Source of the DNA: Martinezella lusitana | GTDB taxonomy: Bacteria; Pseudomonadota; Alphaproteobacteria; Rhizobiales; Rhizobiaceae | Length of the DNA stretch: 64,000 bases | Assembly (NCBI RefSeq): GCF_900094565.1 | Contig: NZ_FMAF01000004.1 | Location: 372,001-436,000 of the forward strand | Reading direction: 5' to 3' | Shown: piece after piece, positions 54,834 to 63,226 of the stretch | Layout of the letters: every line of letters begins with the position of its first letter | Position numbering within the stretch: the first letter of the stretch is position 1 | Translations under genes and position numbers: made by a program | Notes under the pieces: generated by a model | Seen by the model: the letters and a program-made list of their open reading frames with translations, nothing else | Database searches by the model: none | Told to the model about the DNA's origin: nothing

Positions 54834-55319
54834 TCAATGTGTGGACATCGAATGCGGCTGGTTCAGGCGACTGCGAACGGCAGTCAGTTCCGAGGTGGTG
54901 TGATTGAGGCGGTCGGCGAGAACGCGCATGATTTCGACGGCCATTTCGGGGAAATCGCTGAGCAGCTTCAGAAAATGCTCTTTGCTGATCTTCAGCGCCT
55001 CCAGCCTTGAGGTAGCCTTGACCGTTGCCGTGCGGGAGACGTCGCAGAGAATGGCGATTTCACCAACGATGGAGTTGACGTCAACTTCGGCAACCTTGAT
55101 CTCGCCAGCCGGACTATCGACGAGAATATCAGCAGTTCCGGAAAGAACAACGTAGGCGGCATCGCCCTGATCACCCTGAAGAAACAGGGTTTGGCCAGCA
55201 TTATAACTGACGCGATCCGACGTAAACGCCAAAAGCTTCAACTTCGCGGGCGCAATGCGCGAAAAAATCGGCACGCGCTTGAGCATTTCAACTTCATCCT
55301 TCAGAAGCATGAGCTTCAA
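54834..55319 (-). CDS. Stand-alone cyclic-nucleotide-binding domain protein
   Basis: A 161-residue protein made of one cNMP-binding domain with no DNA-binding helix-turn-helix and no membrane segment. LKRVPIFSRIAPAKLKLLAF starts the domain. The phosphate-binding cassette GEIAILCDVSRTATV (86-100) keeps the essential Gly, Glu87 and Arg96, so cyclic nucleotide binding is likely. The C-terminal helix (about 120-150) is typical. It lies 44 bp after the ABC-like gene and may act as its sensor subunit. Confidence 0.85.
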   Translation of the reverse strand: MKLMLLKDEVEMLKRVPIFSRIAPAKLKLLAFTSDRVSYNAGQTLFLQGDQGDAAYVVLSGTADILVDSPAGEIKVAEVDVNSIVGEIAILCDVSRTATVKATSRLEALKISKEHFLKLLSDFPEMAVEIMRVLADRLNHTTSELTAVRSRLNQPHSMSTH

Positions 55320-55363
55320 AACCCCCAGTGTTCGGCCCCAGACGCCACTGCCGAGATAGAATA

Positions 55364-58078
55364 TTACGATAACAGTTCTTTGAACATACCGTTTTTCTCT
55401 AAAAGATCGGTACTGGAGCCGCTTTCGACAAGACTGCCGTGGTTGAAGACCAGCACACGATCGAACAACTCGGCAAAACTCGGGTTAGACAGAACCCAAA
55501 CGATCGCCGGCGCATATTCGTTCCGATCAAGCTCGCTCAACATGCTCCTTGCAATCTGGTCCTGGACGCGGTGGTCGAGCGCCGGCAGCGGCCGATTGCA
55601 AATAATGTAATCCGCCCGCTTCAAAAGCGCGCGACCGAGATTGAGTTTCTGTCGCTGCACGTTCGTCAGTCGCTTGCCGCCCGAGCCGACATCGAAATCG
55701 AGGCCGATCGACAAGACGCTGTCATGCATGCCCAGACGCCCGAAAACATCGTACATGATGCGATGAATCCGCTCAGGCGCATTGGCCTGCTGATGCGCGA
55801 TACGGCCGAACAGAACATTATCCATCAAGGTCGCGGAAGCGGTGAAGCGCTCGGCATCGTAGCGCTCGATCACGCTGGCAAGATCCGCCGGAATGTTCTC
55901 ATAGAACTTGGAACGCGCGCCGACGATCTTTTCCATGAGCATCTGCGTCAGAAGACCGAAGCGGTGACGCGGTTCGATATAGGAGAAACTGAGGCGGATG
56001 ATCGCCGCGCGCTCGTCGGCCGTAGCGGCCTCGTAGCCCTTGCCGTTGAGCTTCTGCAGCAGCGCCTCGTAAGTCGGAATGTCTTCCGCCGTCATGAAGG
56101 TCAGCTGCTGGAAGAAGGGGTGATCCGGTGGCAGGTCGGTGAAGAGTTCAACGGCGTTCTCAGCAATCTCAAGGCCCATATCGTAGAGATCGGAAACAAG
56201 CCCGGTCTCGGAGAATACTTTCTGGAAATAGGGATGAGCGGCAAGCTTGCGATTGGTCATCTGCGGCCGCTTCAACGTGCCGAACACCATATTTTCGCCG
56301 ACTGTCGCCTGCAAGTTATAGGCGTCGAACTGGAAGGGAACGACGAGCTCTTCGAGCTTCTCCTCATGGAGCGCCAGCCGCAATGCTTGTCGCAGTTCGA
56401 CGATCCGCGATGTCAGCTCCCCGTGCGCCGCCGTATCGACATTCGAACGCAGCGCCATGTCGAAGATGTCCTGAGACATGGCTACCGTATCGAGAACGGG
56501 GCGGATGACCGAATAGATGTCGTGCGGCCCGGTAGCACCGGCCGCGGCATAGTCGACCCAATCGCTGTTGAGATCCAGCTCCGGGTTGGCAGAACGCCGA
56601 GCCTCGATCATCTGCCACTTGACCCTGCTGGCCGTCTCTTCGTCATAAGTTGGCGGGATCAGGGGCGCATGCTTCAGACCGTAGAGCAGATTGCTGCGCA
56701 GGGTGCCATGGAAGAAAAAAGTCTCCGAGGACGCATAGGCGATGCGCCGCCCGATCAACGATTCCGGCAATTCCAGTAGGTCCCGGCCATCGATGCTGAC
56801 GCGGCCGGTATCTGGCCAGACCAGGCGGCCGAACGCCTCGGCAAGATATTCGCCGCCGGCACCACTCTCGCCGACGATCGCCACCCTCTCACCCGGCTGG
56901 ATCTCCACCGAAACATGATCGAGCACGCGCGCGCCGCTGTCATCGACAACGGTCAGATTGGTCGCGACCAGGGAATGCGTTATGCGGCCCGCGGGTGCGT
57001 GGGAGACGACCTGAATCTTCGGATCGATCAGGTTTTCGACGCTGAACTGCTCGACCACCTGATTGTACTTGACCTGAACGTCCTGGCGCGACTGGTCCCA
57101 GTCGATCAGCTCCTTCAGGGGCCCGGGCAGATCCTTGTAGGCGTTGATTACCGCAACCAGCTGGCCGATATCCAACCGACCCTGCAACGCCAGGAAGCCG
57201 CCGATCAGGTAAAACAGGAACGGGGTGACCTGGGCCAGGAAGTTGTTGATGAATTTCACCATAAACTTCCATTGATAGAGATCGTAGCGGATCGAGAAGA
57301 TCAGGCCGAGCCGCTGCGCGATGTCGGCGCGCTCCAGATTGGTGGTGTCGTTGGCGTGGATGGTGCCGATGCCTTCGACGATTTCGCCGACGCGGCCTGA
57401 AAGTTCACGCGCCGTCAACTGCCGCTGGCGGCCGAGTTCCAATAACCGCTTGCGCATGCGTGGAATGACGATCGCCTGCACGGCGACGATGGCGGCAGCG
57501 ATCATGCCCAGCCAGAAATTCTGCATGATGATGAAGATGAGAGCGGTGACCGCCTGGCCGCCCAGAAGCGCTGGCTGCACGAAGGCATCGCCCGTGAAGC
57601 CGCCCATCGGCTCCACCTCGTCCTTGATCATGGTCGCGATTTCGGCAGGCTTTACCCGCTTGAAGTGCAACGGCGGGAATCGCAGCACGCGATCGATGAG
57701 TTCGAAGCGGATGCGGCGCAGCATGCGCTCTCCGAGCCGACCCTTGTAGGTATTGATATAAAGCTTGAAGAGACCGTTGAGCACGACAAGCGCCAGGAAT
57801 ATCAGGCTCAACGCTACCAGCATCCACATACGGGTAAGCTGCAGGCCCTGGAACACTTCGATATGCCCGATCAAAGGCGGGTCGAAAGCGATATGCATGA
57901 AGGTTTGCGTATCGCCGGGATGTTCGAAGCCCTTGCCCTGAATCGGCCCGTTGACGATCTGCTTTGGCAGATCGAAAGACAGGAAGTAAGGGATCATCGA
58001 GGCCGCGACAACCAGCAGTATCCAGATCTGCTCCAGCCGGGTGTTCGACCAAATATAACGCGCTAGGCTTTTTTCCAT
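55364..58078 (-). CDS. ABC-exporter-like protein with degenerate nucleotide-binding domain
   Basis: A 904-residue protein with an exporter-like membrane half (hydrophobic segments about 17-47, 83-110, 170-206, 275-300) and a much enlarged C-terminal half. The first NBD strand is normal up to PGERVAIVGESGAG, but Walker A reads GESGAGGE (403-410) and lacks the Lys and Ser/Thr. The signature is LTNVQ (804-808), Walker B ends CNRP (827-830) in place of DEP, and the H-loop His is replaced (LSNPS, 863-867). ATP hydrolysis is therefore unlikely. About 350 residues separate Walker A from Walker B, with three copies of a TLxxNxxFG-like motif (458-466, 591-600, 749-758). Ordinary exporters are near 600 residues. 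Function unknown; neighbours suggest a cNMP-linked glycan process. Confidence 0.8.
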   Translation of the reverse strand: MEKSLARYIWSNTRLEQIWILLVVAASMIPYFLSFDLPKQIVNGPIQGKGFEHPGDTQTFMHIAFDPPLIGHIEVFQGLQLTRMWMLVALSLIFLALVVLNGLFKLYINTYKGRLGERMLRRIRFELIDRVLRFPPLHFKRVKPAEIATMIKDEVEPMGGFTGDAFVQPALLGGQAVTALIFIIMQNFWLGMIAAAIVAVQAIVIPRMRKRLLELGRQRQLTARELSGRVGEIVEGIGTIHANDTTNLERADIAQRLGLIFSIRYDLYQWKFMVKFINNFLAQVTPFLFYLIGGFLALQGRLDIGQLVAVINAYKDLPGPLKELIDWDQSRQDVQVKYNQVVEQFSVENLIDPKIQVVSHAPAGRITHSLVATNLTVVDDSGARVLDHVSVEIQPGERVAIVGESGAGGEYLAEAFGRLVWPDTGRVSIDGRDLLELPESLIGRRIAYASSETFFFHGTLRSNLLYGLKHAPLIPPTYDEETASRVKWQMIEARRSANPELDLNSDWVDYAAAGATGPHDIYSVIRPVLDTVAMSQDIFDMALRSNVDTAAHGELTSRIVELRQALRLALHEEKLEELVVPFQFDAYNLQATVGENMVFGTLKRPQMTNRKLAAHPYFQKVFSETGLVSDLYDMGLEIAENAVELFTDLPPDHPFFQQLTFMTAEDIPTYEALLQKLNGKGYEAATADERAAIIRLSFSYIEPRHRFGLLTQMLMEKIVGARSKFYENIPADLASVIERYDAERFTASATLMDNVLFGRIAHQQANAPERIHRIMYDVFGRLGMHDSVLSIGLDFDVGSGGKRLTNVQRQKLNLGRALLKRADYIICNRPLPALDHRVQDQIARSMLSELDRNEYAPAIVWVLSNPSFAELFDRVLVFNHGSLVESGSSTDLLEKNGMFKELLS

Positions 58079-58314
58079 CGCTTATTGCAGACTTCCAAAT
58101 TCAACGCTCAGCACCGGCAAGTGCCGGCACCGATGTTGCAGAGATGCGGGATAAGTTTGTTGCGGATGCGTGGCCCCATGGTGAAAAGGGACGCCGCCCG
58201 GTCTTTCGTCCACGCCCCCTCCCGATTCATTGATTTTTCAATTTATATCACAACATTGCTGAAATCGAGGGGGACAAACGACAGGGCGCGGTCACGAGCG
58301 CAGCACTTCATTTC

Positions 58315-59475
58315 TCACGCGATACCTTGAATTATGGCGGAGGTTTTTGCAGCGCCGTTAAGGTCGATATCGGGGCTGCGCGGCTTGGGCCGCGACAGCG
58401 CCGTCTCGATTGCCTCGACGAGCAATTTCGTCGTCAATCCCGCTTCGGGCAGGGCAAGCGCCAGGCCCAGCTTCTCCAGGCGCTCGGCTCGGACCGACTG
58501 CTCGGTCTCTCCGCCGGTGGTGAAGGGAACCAGGATGGAGCGGCAGCCCGCTACCAGAAGATCGCCGACCGTATTATAGCCGGCCTGCGAGATCGACAGC
58601 TCCGCGCCTCTTAGAAGAGAAGTGAAGTCCTTGCGGAAACGGATGAGTTCGACATTGCCGGGCGCGTACCCAGCGAGATCGGCGAAATCCCGCTCCGGCA
58701 GGTTGGGCCCTGTCACCAGCAGCCAACGCCGGTCGACTGCCACCCGGCTTGCCGCCTCGAGCGAGGCGCGAATAAGGTCGCGGCCGACGGCACCCCCACC
58801 CGCGGAAACGACGATGTCGAATATCTCTGCCGGTTCAGCCGGCAGCATCGGGGCTACGAGGCCCGTATAGGCGATCTTGTCGGCTATGGCTTCGGTTAGC
58901 GGAAAGGTCTCCTCCAGCCGAACGAAATGAGGATCGCCGTGGACGAGAACGCCGTCGAAGTGGTCGCGAAGCAGCGCCACCGTCTCCTCGTCGCGCCCGG
59001 GCTTTTTCTGCTGCTGCAGAATATCCCGCACCGATGTATAGAGCCTCGGCTTCGGATCGGCCTTGGCGATGGCATCGAGCAGCGGCAGCAGTTCGAAGCG
59101 CATCTGCCTGCGACCGAAGGGGAAGGCCTCGATGATGACGACGTCCGGGGCAGCCTGCTTGAAGGCATCGAGCAACAGATCACGCCGCCTCGATAGAAAC
59201 GTCTCGTCGACGGCGTTGCCGGATTGGTCTGCAAGGCCCGAAAAGCCGGCACTGCTGGCAACGACCGGCGGCAGCGTCACGGATGTCACATCTTGACCGG
59301 GAAAGCCGTTGACCGGAACGCCACCGGTGACGACGGTCACCTGGCAGCCATCCCTAGCCATGGCGCTGGCGATACGGCTGGCCCTCGCCAGATGGCCGAT
59401 GCCAAGCAGATGCTGGACGTAGAAGAACACGCGCGGAGAAGGGGAATGCGCGGCCGTCATGCGGATTTCCGCCAT
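58315..59475 (-). CDS. Glycosyltransferase, COG4671/GT28-like (381-386 residues)
   Basis: A GT-B fold transferase. VFFYVQHLLGIGHLARASRI is a glycine-rich N-terminal loop like those of MurG-type enzymes; IVVSAGGGAVGRDLI and ISQAGYNTVGDLLVAGCRSI with VPFTTGGETEQSVRAERLEK form the C-terminal nucleotide-sugar site. The ATG at 59475 has AAGGAAGACCA upstream; the ATG at 59460 overlaps the previous stop as ATGA and is equally possible. It follows the GT4 gene with overlapping ends. The acceptor is unknown. Confidence 0.8.
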   Translation of the reverse strand: MAEIRMTAAHSPSPRVFFYVQHLLGIGHLARASRIASAMARDGCQVTVVTGGVPVNGFPGQDVTSVTLPPVVASSAGFSGLADQSGNAVDETFLSRRRDLLLDAFKQAAPDVVIIEAFPFGRRQMRFELLPLLDAIAKADPKPRLYTSVRDILQQQKKPGRDEETVALLRDHFDGVLVHGDPHFVRLEETFPLTEAIADKIAYTGLVAPMLPAEPAEIFDIVVSAGGGAVGRDLIRASLEAASRVAVDRRWLLVTGPNLPERDFADLAGYAPGNVELIRFRKDFTSLLRGAELSISQAGYNTVGDLLVAGCRSILVPFTTGGETEQSVRAERLEKLGLALALPEAGLTTKLLVEAIETALSRPKPRSPDIDLNGAAKTSAIIQGIA

Positions 59476-60716
59476 TGGTCTTCCTTTTGCCACTGCTCTT
59501 CGAACAGCCCGGTCAATTGCCGAATGCTGGCATGATAGTCGAAATGCTCGCGCACCCGCCTTTCCGCCGCTTCCCCGAGCCTGTGGCGCAGCGCCGGATC
59601 GCGGATCGCAAGCTCCAATGTCGCGGCAAGGGCCTGTGGATTCTCCGGTGGAACGACGAGGCCATTCTCGCCGTCTTCCAGCAACTCGGGAACGCCGGAA
59701 ATATTGGTGGAGAGGCAGACGAGGCGCTGGCTGGATGCCTCGACCAGCACATTCGGCAAGCCGTCCCGATCGCCGTCGGCCGCCACGCGGCATGCCAGCG
59801 CGAAGATATCCGCCTGCCGATAATGCGCGAGCACATCCTCCTGCGCCAAGGCGCCCTTCCAGGTGATGCGGTCGGTTATGCCAAGCGTTTCGGCGAGCTC
59901 CTTCAGTTTCGCCAGCCCGTCGCCACCGCCAATATGGGTGAAACGCCAGTTGAGATCACCGGGCAACAGCGCCAGCGCCTTCAGCAGCACGTCATAGCCC
60001 TTCTTCTCCACAGCCCGACCAACGCTGAGAACAAAGACAGGGTCTGAGACCTCAGAACCATCGCGCGCCGAATGTTCGCCGGCAAAGGGACCGAAGCGAT
60101 CAAGGTCCAGGCCGTGATAGCTCAGATGGACATTATCGCGCATATCGGTCAGATCCCGCATATGGTCGAAGCCGGTGCGCGTGCAGGTCACCGTCCAGCG
60201 GGCCCGGCCGAGCTTTTCCGAAAGCTCCCAGTCCGGCGATGTCCAGATGTCCTTGGCGTGGGCCGAACAGGTCCAGGGAATGCCGGTCATGATGCTGGCA
60301 TAGGCGGTAACAGAGGCCGGCGTGTGGATGAAATGCGCATGCAGCCACTCGCCGTTGTCGGGCCACTCATGCGCCAGCACCAATGCCTGGCCGAAGCGAC
60401 GAAAGCGGTTGGGGGTGATATCCCGTTTGAGATCCGCCCAGAACTGCTTCAAGAGCGGCTTGAAGCCGGGCTTGCCGATGCCGGCGAAGAAAGCACGCAG
60501 CACCCTGAGCGGTTCGTTGTGCAGATATTCCGGCAGATAGACCACGCGCGCCTTGATCTCGTCGTGGACGGGATGACGCTTCTTGTCCGTCGGCTTTCGC
60601 ATCGAAATCAGCGTCAGGTCGAAGCCCGCCCTCTCCAGGCCGAGCAGCTCCTGCGCGATGAAGGTCTCCGACAGGCGAGGGTAGCCCTTGAGGACCACCA
60701 GTATTTTTTTCCGCAT
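59457..60716 (-). CDS. GT4-family glycosyltransferase
   Basis: A 419-residue retaining GT-B glycosyltransferase. ILVVLKGYPRLSETFIAQEL is typical of exopolysaccharide GT4 enzymes of the WcaL/AmsK type. HFIHTPASVTAYASIMTGIP is acceptor-side; VLSVGRAVEKKGYDVLLKAL and DGLPNVLVEASSQRLVCLST include the E-x7-E donor-binding motif region. It sits between two COG4671-like transferases on the same strand, 17 bp after the first. Confidence 0.87.
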   Translation of the reverse strand: MRKKILVVLKGYPRLSETFIAQELLGLERAGFDLTLISMRKPTDKKRHPVHDEIKARVVYLPEYLHNEPLRVLRAFFAGIGKPGFKPLLKQFWADLKRDITPNRFRRFGQALVLAHEWPDNGEWLHAHFIHTPASVTAYASIMTGIPWTCSAHAKDIWTSPDWELSEKLGRARWTVTCTRTGFDHMRDLTDMRDNVHLSYHGLDLDRFGPFAGEHSARDGSEVSDPVFVLSVGRAVEKKGYDVLLKALALLPGDLNWRFTHIGGGDGLAKLKELAETLGITDRITWKGALAQEDVLAHYRQADIFALACRVAADGDRDGLPNVLVEASSQRLVCLSTNISGVPELLEDGENGLVVPPENPQALAATLELAIRDPALRHRLGEAAERRVREHFDYHASIRQLTGLFEEQWQKEDQWRKSA

Positions 60717-60733
60717 CGACAGGTTCCGATGGT

Positions 60734-61948
60734 CTATTCGGCAACGATCGATAGCGGCGTATAGCGCTCGCGATCATCGAACCATTCGCCGACGGTGCGC
60801 GAAATATGCACCAGCCCTTCCAGGCGCATGATGCTGCTGCTCGCCGACGGCGGCGCGCGGGTCGGCAAGCGCTTCAAGGCGGCGGCAAGCTGCTTGGGAT
60901 CCGCAGACTCCTCCGGCAGCAGCATGTCGACGAGACCGAGCTCGCTTGCCCGCTGAGCGCGGATCAGCTGCTCCTCGCGCGGACGCGTGCGCGGAATGAT
61001 CAGCGCCGGCTTGTCGAAGGACAGGATCTCGCAATAGGTGTTGTAGCCACCCATGGCGACGACGGCCTTGGCGCCGGCGATCAGCTCTTCCATCTTGTTG
61101 TCGAACTCGATTACCTGCAGACAGGCGATCTTACCTGCACGTTCCAGCAGCTGATTGCGCTCCTTGGCAGGCATATAGGGCCCAAGGACGATCAGCGTCC
61201 TGTGCGTGAGCGAGCTGTCCTGCTCGAAGGCGCTGATGACATCATCGACCAGATCGGCGCCATCGCCGCCGCCACCGGTCGTCACCAGGATATAGTCCTC
61301 GTCGGGCACGTGTTCCGACTTCGTCCCCAGCGATGAAACGCTACGCTGCAGAAAGCCAACGAACTCCATCTTCCGGCGCACGCCCGCCGGCACGTCGAGA
61401 CCGACGAGCGGGTCGTGAAAGTCCGGCGGGCCGTAAACCCACACTCGATCGTAGTACTGATCTATCTTCTGCAGGACGTTGTTCTTCTTCCACTCCGCCT
61501 CCAGCAGGTGCGGGGCGTCCATGACGTCGCGCATGCCCAAAACGAGCGTCGTGCCGCGTGCCTTAAGATAGGTCAATGTCTCCTCGACCTCGCCCTTGAG
61601 CCCCATCGGCTCCTTGTCGACGATGAAGACATCGGGCTGAAAGGTCTCCGCCGTATGGCGGATGATCGATTGCCGCATCTTCAGCGTCTCCTGCAGAGCG
61701 ACGTGACTTGCCATCGACGTATACTCGCCGTCCCGCAGCTTGATGACGCTCGGTACCTTGACGAAATCGACGCGCGACCGATAGTCGAAAGCACCGGCGA
61801 TCGTCGCGCCGGAGATAATCAGCACGTTCAGCCCGCGATAGTCCTCCACAAGGGCATGCGCGATGGTCCGGCATCGTCTGAGATGACCAAGACCGAACGT
61901 GTCGTGGCTATACATGAGGATTCGAGCATCTTCTAAGCGCCGCTTCAT
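60734..61948 (-). CDS. Glycosyltransferase, COG4671/GT28-like (404 residues)
   Basis: A predicted glycosyltransferase of the COG4671 type. ILMYSHDTFGLGHLRRCRTI resembles the N-terminus of the 381-386-residue protein encoded two genes downstream. LVTTGGGGDGADLVDDVIS and VVAMGGYNTYCEILSFDKPA with IIPRTRPREEQLIRAQRASE form the C-terminal site. AGAGGTTTTGCCC precedes the ATG at 61948; the frame is open to 61996. It is the first gene of the GT, GT4, GT, ABC-like, cNMP, CYTH run. Confidence 0.8.
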   Translation of the reverse strand: MKRRLEDARILMYSHDTFGLGHLRRCRTIAHALVEDYRGLNVLIISGATIAGAFDYRSRVDFVKVPSVIKLRDGEYTSMASHVALQETLKMRQSIIRHTAETFQPDVFIVDKEPMGLKGEVEETLTYLKARGTTLVLGMRDVMDAPHLLEAEWKKNNVLQKIDQYYDRVWVYGPPDFHDPLVGLDVPAGVRRKMEFVGFLQRSVSSLGTKSEHVPDEDYILVTTGGGGDGADLVDDVISAFEQDSSLTHRTLIVLGPYMPAKERNQLLERAGKIACLQVIEFDNKMEELIAGAKAVVAMGGYNTYCEILSFDKPALIIPRTRPREEQLIRAQRASELGLVDMLLPEESADPKQLAAALKRLPTRAPPSASSSIMRLEGLVHISRTVGEWFDDRERYTPLSIVAE

Positions 61949-62050
61949 GGGCAAAACCTCTAGGGGATTAAAGTCATGTACGCGGCTTGTCAGCAAACAA
62001 CAACCGCGGCCGCTCCTTGAATTGCAATCCTGTCTTGGCCTTGCACCCTG

Positions 62051-63226
62051 CTATTTGTAGGGATCGGCGGCATCGCGCAAGCCGTCTCCTAAAAAGTTGA
62101 ACGCCAGAATGACCAAAATTACCGGAACCATGGGGAAAAGAAGCCATGGATAGAAGGCAATCACGCTGACGCTCCGAGCTTCAGTCAAAAGAATCCCCCA
62201 GCTGGTGATCGGAGGGCGAAGGCCCAGCCCCAGGAAGCTCAGCGCCGTTTCGCCGAGAATCATGCTTGGAACGGAAATGGTCGCGGTGGCAATCAGATGC
62301 GACATGAACCCGGGCACGAGGTGGCGACCGATGATGCGCCGGGTGGGCGCACCCATCAGCTGCGCGGCCAGCACATAGTCCTCCTCGCGCAACGATAGAA
62401 GCTTGGAGCGCACGGCGCGCGCAAGCCCTGTCCAGTCGAGAATGCCAAGGATGATGGTGATGCCGAAATAGATGAGGATCGGGCTCCAGCTCACCGGCAT
62501 GATCGCGGCAAGCGCCATCCAGAGCGGCAGGCTCGGCAGTGACTGAAGGATTTCGATCACCCGCTGCACCAGCAGATCGAACAGACCGCCATGATAACCG
62601 GCCAAGCCGCCGATGATGATACCGAGCACGAAGCTGACGGAGATGCCGATCAGCCCGATCGTTAGGGAGATGCGCGCGCCATAGATGATGCGCGACAACA
62701 CGTCGCGACCCAGCCGGTCGGTCCCAAGCAGATACATCTGTCCACCGACGGCCGGGCAAACCAGATGAAAGTTCGAATCCAACAGCCCCCAGAAGGGGTA
62801 GGCATCGCCACGACAGAAGAAGCGGATCGGCTGCACGTCGGCGGGATTCTCGGTGTAGTTCCGGCGCAGCGTATCGATATCGAGCGCCATCTTGCGACCA
62901 TAGACGAATGGACCGACGAACTCGCCTTTATTGAAGAGGTGAATCGCCTGCGGTGGCGAATGGATATAATCGACGTTTCGCGTGTGAAGCCCATAGGGCG
63001 CGAGGAATTCCGCAATCACGATCATGCCGTAGAACAGCAGCAGGAAAATACCTGATGCAAGTGCAAGCTTGTGCTTCTTGAACTTCCACCACATGAGACG
63101 CTTCTGCGAGGCCAGATAATAGCGCGTCTGGCCGGCGGACATGGCTTCGAACTGGTCCGGATCGAAATCCGCCTTCGAGACATAATGTTCGAGGGGCGCC
63201 CCGGGGCGCGGCAGGGGTGCGGTCAC
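62051..63226 (-). CDS. Oligopeptide-type ABC transporter permease (DppC/YejE-like)
   Basis: A 391-residue inner-membrane permease. The first helix is ALASGIFLLLFYGMIVIAEF; a long periplasmic segment (about 75-165) precedes YLLGTDRLGRDVLSRIIYGA; the coupling loop is DYVLAAQLMGAPTRRIIGRH with LVPGF. It resembles AgpC in layout, so its substrate may also be a sugar or glycoside. Its start overlaps the stop of the upstream permease by 4 bp. No ATPase follows; one would be expected beyond the window. Confidence 0.88.
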   Translation of the reverse strand: MTAPLPRPGAPLEHYVSKADFDPDQFEAMSAGQTRYYLASQKRLMWWKFKKHKLALASGIFLLLFYGMIVIAEFLAPYGLHTRNVDYIHSPPQAIHLFNKGEFVGPFVYGRKMALDIDTLRRNYTENPADVQPIRFFCRGDAYPFWGLLDSNFHLVCPAVGGQMYLLGTDRLGRDVLSRIIYGARISLTIGLIGISVSFVLGIIIGGLAGYHGGLFDLLVQRVIEILQSLPSLPLWMALAAIMPVSWSPILIYFGITIILGILDWTGLARAVRSKLLSLREEDYVLAAQLMGAPTRRIIGRHLVPGFMSHLIATATISVPSMILGETALSFLGLGLRPPITSWGILLTEARSVSVIAFYPWLLFPMVPVILVILAFNFLGDGLRDAADPYK

